Of a stretch of 64,000 nucleotides of DNA, positions 54,350 through 64,000 are shown one piece after another. Each line of letters opens with the position of its first letter. Positions within the stretch are counted from its first letter, which is position 1. The notes below the pieces were generated by a model. It did no database searches, had not been told where the DNA came from, and saw only the letters and a program-made list of their open reading frames with translations. The translations under genes and the position numbers were made by a program. Source of the DNA: Struthio camelus (Eukaryota; Chordata; Aves; Struthioniformes; Struthionidae). The DNA lies in contig NC_090953.1 of NCBI RefSeq assembly GCF_040807025.1, forward strand, positions 1,859,501 through 1,923,500, given 5' to 3'.

Positions 54350-54612
54350 GTGGCCCTGTGCACCACTCTCCCCCGGAGCCACAACCACAGCACCGCCGGG
54401 TGATGCACACGTGTTACTGCAGGATAACGTGCAACCACGGCACCGCGGGGTGATGCACGTGCATCCCTGCAAGGTAATGCACAACCACGGCACCAGGGAG
54501 CAACGCCTGTGCGTTAATGCAGGATGATGCACAACCGTGACACCGCAGGGTAACGCACGCGCGTTACTGCGGGGTGATGCGCGACCCGGCGCCGCGGGGT
54601 AACGCACCGCTC
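54350..54612. repeat. Minisatellite of about 50-bp period, GGTGATGCAC type
   Basis: About four to five diverged copies of a roughly 50-bp unit containing GGGTGATGCAC, GTTACTGCAGG and CAACCACGGCACCG. The first two copies start at 54398 and 54448. Confidence 0.85.
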
Positions 54613-57279
54613 GCTCCCCCAGCTCCCTCTCCATCACGCCTTTCCCGGCGCTTCGGCTGCTCTCCCGCCCGGCCGCGCGGGCCGGGGCCGAGCGCGCGGT
54701 GCTCCCGCGAGGTGCTGGGGCACAGCTGGCTCCCGATTTGCGCTGCACAAATAAGGTTTAGCGCATTGAAGAGACCAATCCACAGTATTAATATTTAATT
54801 CGCTCTAAGCAGCTCATCTCTCCATTAAGCACACGGCAGCCAATCTTGAGGTCCCCGAGCAGCGGAAAACGGCTGTTTACCACCAGCTGCTTCTGCTGAC
54901 ATTTGATTGTCCAAACAAGGCACAGGAAAAACAAAAAGATACAGTGGAACACCAGAGCGCTTAACAAGACCCAGCCAAGCCCCGCTAGCGCGCGGGACAA
55001 AGCAGGGATTTTAATAAGCAAGCCTCTTAGTGATCAAATTAACGGGCGAGCATTCCCCACCCAAGCAACGCCGTTGGGTCCCCCGGCGCAGGAAGGGGCT
55101 CCGCAGCAGCACAGCTTTTCAGACGCTCCGGCGCGCGAGCCAGCGGCTGCACCGCGGCGGCCCTGGCTCACTCGGGGCGTTCGAGGGCACCACGCAAACG
55201 CGGGTTCGATTCCCGGGCCAGGAGGCAGCGCAGCGGCCGCGAAGCCGAGGCCCCGATGGGCCCCGAAGGCCGAGGGGGAGCTTTGCGGCCCGTGCCGGGG
55301 CGAGGGCAGGAGCAGCCCCGGGGCAGCGGGGTTTGCCGGGAGCAGGGATGCTCAAGGCACGCGGCAGCCCCCGCTCCCGTGGACCGAGGCGCGCTGGGGA
55401 GAACCGGCCACGCTGCCTTAATTCAGGCGAAACAAAAGCACTGGCTTTCCCGGCCCCTTTCCGTGGCAGCAGCCCCCCGGGCGCACTGCAGCGCTGTGGC
55501 TTTTGCTTTGCAAGTCCAGATGCAGTGGCGTTTCGGAAACGCGTGCTGGGGCTGAGCGGCACCTGGGACCGCCGGCTGCCTGGCGGCTCCCGCACTCGCC
55601 CCGTGCCCGATCCCGAGCTCCCGGCCGGCTCCCGCGCTCGCCCAACGAGCTTGCACAACGCACCCGTTTCTGAGGCTCCTCAAAGCCTCTTTTTCACACC
55701 CCAAACCGTTTTGCTGAGATGTACGTACGAGCAGGCATCCGGCTCCGCGCTCGCCCGGCCGGCGCGTGACCCGGGCGCAAGCAGCCGTCGCTCCTGCTTC
55801 CTCGACGGGGCGGCAGCACGCCGCTGACGCACCGCGAGCCCGGGCGGCAGAGCGGGGCTGCCCGCCGAGGGGTCCGCGGCTCCCCCAAATACTGGCCCCT
55901 TCCCGCGCTGGCCGCGAGCGGCCTGCCCTGGCGGCCGTTAGAAACTTCGGACTTCAGCTCGAGCAGCGCTGGAAGCAAAGCCGGCGCCCTGCCAGCGCTG
56001 GCAAACGCCAGCACGCCGCGGCCCTCCCCGGCTGCGCTCTCCAGGTGCTACCGCACAACGTCCTGCACGCTGGCACACAGAGGGCTGCTGATCTTCGGTT
56101 AGTTCAGCCGAACGAGGGCTGCTCAGCAAGTTGCCGAGCGATACAAATTTAGCGAGACGAGCTATTAACATGTTTACTGTCCTGAAGAGTCGAGATTGCG
56201 AGCACCAGGATGTGTTTCACATCTGCGCTTCACCATAGCAAAACTCAGCCCCGTTTCATACAACGCTAAAACGCTGCGCACTTGGCATTTAAATAGCTCC
56301 TTCCATTTTTGGAAAAGAGATTAGTAAATTATAGAAGCAGCTATTTAACATTCAGGAAGTGTACCGCATACATGGGCGTTATCAGTCATTCTAGGCAGAT
56401 GGTAAATGTATCTCCTTTCACCACAAACTGAGCAGCAAACATTCAAATTCATCACCAAGACAACATATTTAAATCCACTTCTATTTTCAATTCATACATT
56501 TTGAACAAACTGCTAAGTAATGAAAATCAATATTTTCATCCGAGCAGTTGGGAGAAGGCCCTGGAAGGTCTGCCCAGCGGTGGAGGTTGTCTTCTACATA
56601 CTTCAGTCACACAAAACTATTCAAGACACAGTCAAAAGCGACACGCTGTATGTAGGTCAATGTTTACAGCTGAGGAGGCGCCAATCTTCCACGGACCAGG
56701 AAAGTATCTCCAATTTAATTGCACTTATGTATCAAGGTAGGGAGCATCGCTCCGGCCCTGGAACGGACAAGACTGAGGTGGCCTCAATTCCGTTTTCGTT
56801 GGAATTTTGATAGAGAGGGGGACTCGCACGTTTTCAGCAGAAAATAGAGGATTTTAGCAACTAAGGCACTTCCTGCATAGGTCACTATGCAATCTCAACC
56901 GACCATCTATCTTCTTTGTTAGGATAGTCGTGTAGTGACTAGTTAAGAGCATTACTTCACAAAAACTATATAACCTCAAAATTAGATACTTTTCTCGCAG
57001 AAATAACTCACATTGGCAACATACCGCATCAACTTAATACTCGAGAAGGCAGAACACACATCCATGGACAGGCAGACATGAGATACCCCAAATCACCACA
57101 CTCGTAACAGTTCAAAGACATATCATTTCTCATTTTACTTCGAAGCAACAGCCTTCTAGAATACGCTAAAAGGAGCTATCGCAAAAACCATTAAGAAGAG
57201 TCCCAAACAGCAGGTACGCATCCCGCAACCACACGTAGGCGAGAAGGCATCAACCAATGCAATGAAAACACTCCACGCT

Positions 57280-60117
57280 TGTCTTAAGATAGAAAAATTT
57301 ATTTTACAATTTTATAAAGCAGCTTTACATTAAGCACAAATGTTGATCCATTTACTTTGTATATAAACATAGTAGAACCTTTCCCTCTGCAAAAAGTCAT
57401 GTCTTGCTGTATATAAAACTAACGTGCACATTGTGCTTAAACTGCAAAGTCTGTACAGCTTTACAAAGGACTACCCTTTACAAGGGCATCCTGTAAACAA
57501 TTTATTGCATATTTAACACATGGTGTATATCCCACATGTAAAAATGTAGAAAAAATAAAGTACAATTACACGGTGAATGAAAATAGCAGCTTTCAGTGAA
57601 TGTCTTGCACAATGGCCAAGAAAAACAGCACTGCCACACTTTTACAGTTGTGCTTGTGTGTCACTGGTTTGCATACACCCATGCGCACTATGCTTCCCAT
57701 GAACTCTATATGTACAGTAAAAGCCTTATGGAAAGATTACACAGATCTTAGTCGCTAAGATCTTTGTCAGTTTGAAGGCTGAAAAGCAAAGGAATAAGAG
57801 ATAAGTGAATTCAATGAAGTTATGGGCACCGATATCCAAAAATCCTCTTCCACTGCACAATTCTATTAAAAAAAAAAAAACAAACAGGAGAAATCCACAC
57901 ACTAACTCTCTTCATTTCCACTACCTCTGATGGCGGGTTGGTTTAATTTACGCATGTACAAAGGTCAACAAAAACGCAATCCAGATATTCAGGATAAGAT
58001 GGTCTGACAGGACTTTCTTTGTTGGTGTTGCCAACTTATGCTTGTGCGCTAATCTGCCCAACAGCTATCGAGTCGATTCGAATGAAACACTGCAAGATCA
58101 GTGTTATTTTTAAGCTCTCCTTAAAATAAGAGGAAATTACGGCCTCATTAAGGCACTCATACTGTCTCTTGAGCAGTACCCAAATATTCGCTGAATCAAA
58201 AATGGGCAAAAGATGGAGGAAACATGCAGGAGAAAGATGTTTCTCTGTTTGCAATAAGGACCAGTCATTTGTAAAGGAAGTAGGTGTGTGTGTGCGTGCA
58301 TGTGTGTGAATTTAAAAAAAAATTCATCTCTGCTAACTTTGGTATTGAAATTTCTCCTACGACATCCACTTTTCATACGAATTAATACGATCATATCGTG
58401 TGTTTGCAAAGATCAAGTAATCAAAGCCGTTTCATTTCTGTGAGAAATAAAAAATACAATAAAAAAAGAAAATCAAGATGTACATTGTCCATGTGCCCAG
58501 CTTTTCTGTGGTTTGAACGGACTTTGTCCTCAGTACGAACATCTTAAGCCACACCTAGAACATACAACATGTAATAGCATCAGTGAAAAAAAAAAAAAGA
58601 AAAAGAAAAAAGCTGATACATGTCCTTCTCGTGTTGGTAAACGTTTGCAGCTGTAGAGTCTAGGACTCAGAGAACAAACCTCAGCATGCATTAACGGAGC
58701 TGATAAACCAGTATCTCCTACGCTACCAGATTAAACAATATCGGTCTAACGACACAACTGGTTGGTTTTATTTTTCTGGATCAACCAGGAATCTACATGT
58801 TGAAAAGGCAGACTAATGCTCGGTGTAAAGAATTTAGAGATATAAAGAAGAAACCTCCTGGTTTCTTTCACGTTACACCTTTACAGGGCGAGTGTCGGGG
58901 TTGGATGCGTTCGGTTATTGCACAGATACCCTCGCTCGCCCGTCCGAACCACGGAGACGAAGCACACCGAGTAAACCAGGGTCGTGGATATAACAACCCC
59001 CTAAGCAATGAGTCAGACTTCAGTCAGAGGCAAAACTTAATATTAAAATATAAGCGGAGCTAGAAAGCCCTATGGGGTAATTTTAATTTTTAAAACGCTT
59101 GATATTCGTAGAGCAGGTTAAAAATGAAAATCACCATAGGAAAACATTAATTAATTCAAATGAAATTTTCTATGCGCTACTCACACTTAGCTCCATGTCA
59201 CATTCAGGATTTAACACAAGTCTCTCAGAGAGTGAAGTTGCCAATGCTTGCAGAAACTTCTCAAACGTCATCGAAAATACAGTACGAAACACCCGGCTCC
59301 CCACCTAGAGACTGCAGCTACAAGGGAGGCGGTGACACCAGCAAACCTCAAACATGACTGTAAATTTGGCTTTATAACCGGGGGCGGCATGTTTGCAGGC
59401 GTTGTGCAGTCAGCGACCTCGCGGCGTTGTGCTTACCTAACATGACCGAGAAGCCTCCACGCTGACTATGTGGTTTCTGCTTACACAGCTTTAAAGAAAA
59501 CATACAGTTTAAGTATCTCAATATATAGAATTAAAAAAATTCTGTAATTTTTCACCTCAAGAAAAGAATCCATATAAAAAGAAACACCTTTAAAAAGATA
59601 CACTGTCCACTATCCAGGCTACAAGGAAATACACATTTACTGCAGTACACCACGTGATTTGTTACGCTGTTCCCAACATATACACATACAACTCCATTTT
59701 AAAAGAGGCCACATACTAACTTTTCAGGCAAGTGCCGGACTTTAAAGACCTGTATGGCTTCTGTAAATATTTTCCTACAAAAAGGAAAAATAAAAACGTC
59801 CCCAAACTCAGGAGCACAAATGGATGTTGCTTCGTGCGGAGAATTTCACTGTGGAACACACTGCGGGCAGGGGAGCAAGGTGAAGCTACTCGCTTGTGTT
59901 CAGTCCCTGGACGGGGCTCTATGCCAGATCCCACCCAGCAGACCCAAACATTATCACGCTGGAATGCAATTGTTTCAGGAGATCAGTTCTAAGGATCACT
60001 TCTTTGAAAGAGTCCATAAAAATTTAGTATGCAACCTTTTAAAATGTACCTTTGTTTAGCTCTAAGGAGTCCAATCCTTCCCGCAGACAGCAGAAACAAC
60101 GGTTTTGGTTGTAAGCT
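57280..60117 (-). other. GLCE: GLCE probable 3' UTR
   Basis: AT-rich sequence following the GLCE stop codon, about 2.8 kb to an AATAAA at 57298-57303. A second AATAAA on the gene strand is at 57501-57506. The length is similar to the long 3' UTR of mammalian GLCE as I recall it. Confidence 0.6.
57298..57303 (-). terminator. GLCE: Candidate GLCE polyadenylation signal AATAAA
   Basis: Canonical signal on the minus strand, at the left end of a dense AT-rich block that looks like the end of a vertebrate 3' UTR. The alternative at 57501-57506 would shorten the UTR by 200 nt. Confidence 0.5.
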
Positions 60118-61142
60118 CTAGTTGTGCTTTGCCCTGCCGCCTCTCAGGTAGCTCTTCCACCTCTTGACGAACTCTTTGAAAATGGGGGACTCGTCTACGG
60201 TGCTGAGCAGCTGGAGCTGGTTTATGTGGGTGGTGTGATAGTCCCAGCGGGCCAAGTTGGGAGCAGTGCCGAGCATGAAGTGGCGAAGGTCGTAGATGGT
60301 TCCTGAGCCGGTGTCGTAGAGGGGAAGCATGGCCTTCAGCGACTCCATGCCCCGCTCGTAGAGAAGCCTTGCCTCCTTCCCCAGCTTCTCCCCCGCGGTT
60401 TCCTTCAAGTCGTAGAGCCCAATTAAAGAGTACATGAAGCCATTGAGAACGAAGGAGCTGGGAGAGGTGGGGTACTCCTCGTACCAGTCGTGCCTGTTCA
60501 TAAACACCGCCTTGACCCCGTGCTGCTCCGACGGCAGCTTGTAAGGTGCTGTTGCCCGTAAAGCTGAAGTGAGGAATACGTGGTCCTTCGTCAGCAGGTA
60601 GGCCCTGACGAGCGTGGAGATGGCCTGCCCTTGTGCCATGGCAGAATACCAGCCCGGGTCCAGAGATTTAAAGCCTTCCCCCAGCTTCCGTGTCACCATG
60701 ATGGGCCAGCCCCCCTTCTCGTCCTGGTTCCTCACCAGCCAACTGCTGGCAGCAAAAAAGGCTGCCATGTGAGCCGTGGCCGAGATAGTGATGTTGTCGA
60801 TGAAGCCCTTCCCCTTCGCTACCAGCCTAACCACTTTCTTGGGCATTATTTTTGTCTGCTTTACAGCTTTTGTGTTTGAGAGACCAACACCCTTTCGCAG
60901 GTCAGTCACCAGGTCTCTTGTGACTGTACTCCAACTAGTCCTAGGCCCAATGCCATAGTAGACATCTCTGTCCTTAAAAGCTATCAGCTGAGTGTTCGAG
61001 ACATAGTGTACTGTGAAGAGCTGGTTTTTCTCTGTCGTCTCGAGAACCACAGAAACGCTCCCATTTGTCATGAATTTGAGATCGAAAGAAATGATAAAAT
61101 CTTTAGTGTTCCCAAGCTGCAGAGATACCCCTTCGGTATTTT
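60118..61142 (-). CDS. GLCE: GLCE (D-glucuronyl C5-epimerase), last coding exon
   Basis: Golgi type II membrane enzyme that converts D-glucuronic to L-iduronic acid in the heparan sulfate/heparin precursor. This exon is 1025 nt: two bases completing a Glu codon, 340 codons and TAG (60118-60120). It corresponds to about residues 277-617 of the 617-residue human protein, from [16 protein letters not shown] to [14 protein letters not shown]. The three tyrosines known to be needed for catalysis (human 500, 560, 578) are conserved in [15 protein letters not shown] and [28 protein letters not shown] marks the start of the alpha/alpha-barrel. The acceptor is TTCCAG at 61143-61148; the open frame continues upstream of it only by chance. 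The N-terminal exons, with the membrane anchor, lie beyond the right edge. The gene is partial in the window, not broken. Confidence 0.97.
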
Positions 61143-64000
61143 CTGGAAAATAAACAAATAAAAACACCTTGTTAAGTGGTAAAGCACTTGTTTGTTTTGT
61201 TGTTGTTGTTGTTTTTTTTAAACGCTTAAAGATGTGGAGCCTAACTACCAGAGGTAACCACATGGTCAGACAAAATCCAAACGCTTCTAGGTTAGCCAGT
61301 AAAAAATTCAAGCATTCTCTCCTTTTCCCATACACTATTATGTATTATCTAACCATAAAACCACATCAGTGAGTGAAGGCTGACTCTCGTGGGACCAGGA
61401 AGAACCCTTTCGCATCTCACACGGACATGCTGCTTCCCCTGGGAGAGGGGACGCCAGGCCATCGACGAATTGCTTTAGCAGACTCTTCTGGTAACAGACA
61501 ACAGAGCGCAACAGCAACCAGAGGAATTTGAGGGAAAGGAAAGCTGGCAGGAGACAAAAGGACCAAGATGCAAAAGAGGGTAAGGTGGTTGTTGCCATGA
61601 GCTTCGGACATCTTTGGAAGCCCTACGGTAATCACAGCACGGAGGAACGGGAGCCGCTGAGAGCGCCGGCTGTGTCCAGCGCTGAGAAGACTAACGGGGG
61701 ATCTCACTGCTGTCCTCAGCTGCCTCCTGGGGACAAGGCGGCGTGGGCAGAGCCAGACTCTTCTTGGAGGTGCTCAGGGATGGGGCACAGCACACAACTT
61801 ACAAAAATGAAAACCCCAGTTAGACATTAGAGGGGGAGGGAGAAAAAAATCCCAATAAGGGTAGTCAAACATGGTGGCATCTCCATCCTTGCAGATGCTC
61901 AAAATTCAGCCGAGCAAGGCCTCGAGCAGCCCATGTCGAAGCTGGGCCTGCCCTGGGTGGAGGTGGCACTCGCCTGCCGGATGTCCCCCCCCAGCCAAAG
62001 GATTCTGCAGGTCAACACCAGCTACCCCCCTGCAATACACATTGTGTTTTAAACCGTTTAGCAATAAAACTATAAACTATGGTTTTTCAGTGATAAATAT
62101 GGCTAGCTTGGGTACATTATAATCTTCAGAAACATGGTCAGAAAAACATCTTAACATTTCACTTGAGCTTTCGATAGAAAGACAAGTGGGTGCAGAGAAC
62201 AAGTTTGGCACTTTGCCCTTACTTATTACAGAATCGCTAGACAACTCGAGCTGGCGTTTCACCGAGCCCCCAGGCTGCTCCTTGCCTGCTCTTATTTTAC
62301 CAGCTTGAATGCCCAACGAGTGGCAGCTCGCTGTCAGTATCGGTGCAAAGTCTCAGCGCAGGGTATTTCACAGGCATACCTGGAGGCCTGCCGGCGCCCA
62401 CGTTACCACCCGTGATGCACACGAGGGGAACCCGTGTGGCTTTCTTTTTCTGTAGTTTAGAATAGAAAAGCACCCTCACCCTTTTGTTCCAAACTGAAAA
62501 TTTAATTTGACAGAAAAAAACAACACAGTGCCACTTTAGCAGTCACATTTCTAAGTAAAGCTGCGCTTTAAGCAAAAGAGCGAGGAGTGCTAAGAAACAA
62601 GTACTCAGAAAACCACTGGGACTAATATTTAAATCTATTACTTTTTATTTCCCAACCTGACAGTTCTAAAAACCCCAGTTCACTGAGTAGTTTAATGGAG
62701 GGAGAAAAAAAAAAAAAAGAATACAGAAGGACTAACATGTTAAAGTATTTATTAACCTCTCCACGGGCAAAATTCAGTTTGTTTAATTAAAAAAAATTAA
62801 ATAAAGCTCCTAGGCACTACCACATAATAAAATCCAGTGTTCTCTCTCAGGCTAGATTTAAAAACGTAAAATCAACTCCTCCCCCAAAAACCCTATACTA
62901 GAAGATCAAAGGGCTAATTAGTTTGTAAGGCTGTGTGCAAATCCTGTAGCTTTGAAGGCACAGAGGGATGATAAACATTTAAAGATAGTCATTTTAAATT
63001 AACAGCTTTTCACAGAATAAAATTCTCCTGTGTGAGACGATTGTTTCCTTGCTGCTATTTCTTGATGTGTGAAAAATCCCATAAATATTTCTATGGGCAC
63101 CACATGAGTTATGGTCAGCTTCCCCCGAATAGCAGAGGCTTTTCCCCGTCTCCCAGACTAATCTGTTACATTTCGCATCAAGACCATTTCCATGTTTTGC
63201 ATTGTAAAAGTCTATTCTGCTGTACCCATTATTTTGACGAAATGTCACATTTTCAAATCTTTTAAAGTAAAAGCTTCGACTCCTTTGAGTTTCGGAGACG
63301 AGTATCTGCTTCCGGAGAAGCAGCAGAGTGCCTTGCTACCCAACACTTGCTTCTATGAAAAGTCTAATTAAAAATCCACACTCAAAATTCCTGTCAAATA
63401 AGTTTTACACTTTCTTGTAAATAAATGCTTATATGATAACAAAGTGAACTATATTAGAGAAAAAAGCTTTAAGGACCAGAAGAAAACTAAAGGCTGCCTG
63501 TTGTTTGCACCGCCTTAAGCACCTATAAATCCATTACTTAAGGCCATCTAAGACAAGTGGATGCATACTGCGGCCTTCAAGCTCTGAAGATTACTCTGCC
63601 ATCAATAAAGGATGAGGAGAGAATACATAACAGATCTTTTAGCCTTTCCTCTCCCTGTATTTATCTATTACAAAGACACAAGAGTGTTCGACAATTTTTT
63701 CCCTAGAGGCCCAGGCCTAAGGTGCCAACTGAAAATTACTTCATTGTCTTTTTAAGTAATGGACTCATTAATTCTAATGGGTATTGATTGAGGAAAAATA
63801 CATTACGTCCTTATTAATGAGTCTGTCCTAGCACAAAGGAAACTCTTGCATGAAATAATGAATTTCTCAAAATAAACCTCTGGTAAGTATGAAACAGAAT
63901 ATGGTAAACGCTAGAGACAGCAACAAAACGTATCTTACACGTCTACAAGTGAAGAGAGGCGGTAGGTAGCCCTAGATCTTCAGTAGTACATTTGCAGTTG
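61143..64000 (-). other. GLCE: GLCE intron upstream of last exon (partial)
   Basis: AT-rich intron sequence with a GTT repeat near 61197-61216 and an A run near 62705-62718. The preceding GLCE exon, expected to encode the stretch around YGLSHYSKNLTEKP in human, was looked for and not found. A stop-free stretch of about 115 codons on the minus strand (62994-63340) has no ATG and no recognisable domain. Confidence 0.7.

Larger units (their letters stand above)
49000..57290. other. PAQR5-GLCE intergenic DNA, no gene recognised
   Basis: Apart from the tandem arrays listed separately, this is GC-rich up to about 56100 and AT-rich after. Many long frames occur (up to 529 codons) because the composition and the repeats suppress stops; none matches a known domain. 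A TGACTCA (AP-1) motif lies in an AT-rich stretch near 53150. A B-box-like sequence at 55203-55213 is not part of a folding tRNA. Confidence 0.55.

Noticed and set aside
55157-55223. tRNA-like A box (TGGCTCACTCGG) and B box (GGTTCGATTCC) 39 bp apart
   Set aside because: The A box has one mismatch and the T stem only four pairs, and the flanking 7-nt ends cannot form an acceptor stem. Probably chance in GC-rich DNA, or a very old tRNA-derived fragment.
62994-63340. About 115 stop-free codons on the minus strand in the GLCE intron
   Set aside because: No ATG in the frame, no resemblance to GLCE or any known domain. It does not contain the missing upstream GLCE exon.

Overview
This is vertebrate nuclear DNA, most likely from a bird (or another sauropsid). 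The protein sequences are clearly vertebrate, introns are short compared with mammals, I see no obvious interspersed repeats, and CpG-rich blocks with GC-rich minisatellites sit next to ordinary AT-rich intron sequence. I cannot name the species. All gene models were built by reading splice sites and comparing translations with the human proteins from memory; no search was run.

Three protein-coding genes lie head-to-tail on the minus strand, in the same order and relative orientation as human 15q23 (GLCE, PAQR5, KIF23). From left to right: 1-11478 is intergenic DNA with no gene I can support. KIF23 occupies about 11460-29450, with 23 coding exons, 966 codons and all introns GT-AG. 29356-33885 holds the KIF23 CpG-island promoter and the probable PAQR5 3' UTR. 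PAQR5 occupies 33886-45236, with 7 coding exons and 332 codons. 45237-57290 is a CpG-rich region upstream of PAQR5 containing four tandem-repeat arrays. 57298-61142 is the last exon of GLCE: 340 codons plus a roughly 2.8 kb 3' UTR. 61143-64000 is the GLCE intron; the upstream exons lie beyond the right edge.

The genes share no pathway. KIF23 is the kinesin of centralspindlin, which bundles midzone microtubules in cytokinesis. PAQR5 is a seven-pass membrane progestin receptor. GLCE is the Golgi epimerase that makes iduronic acid in heparan sulfate. The grouping is conserved synteny, not an operon.

No novel defence-like or mobile system is present. The most notable items are: a 30-unit GC-box minisatellite with an exact 175-bp higher-order period; a second array with 50-bp units that become homogeneous toward one end; a KIF23 acceptor that appears to have shifted and removed seven residues found in mammals; a compact KIF23 promoter with CCAAT, CHR and RFX X-box motifs; a CpG island inside a PAQR5 intron; and the absence of RPLP1 from the 11 kb downstream of KIF23.
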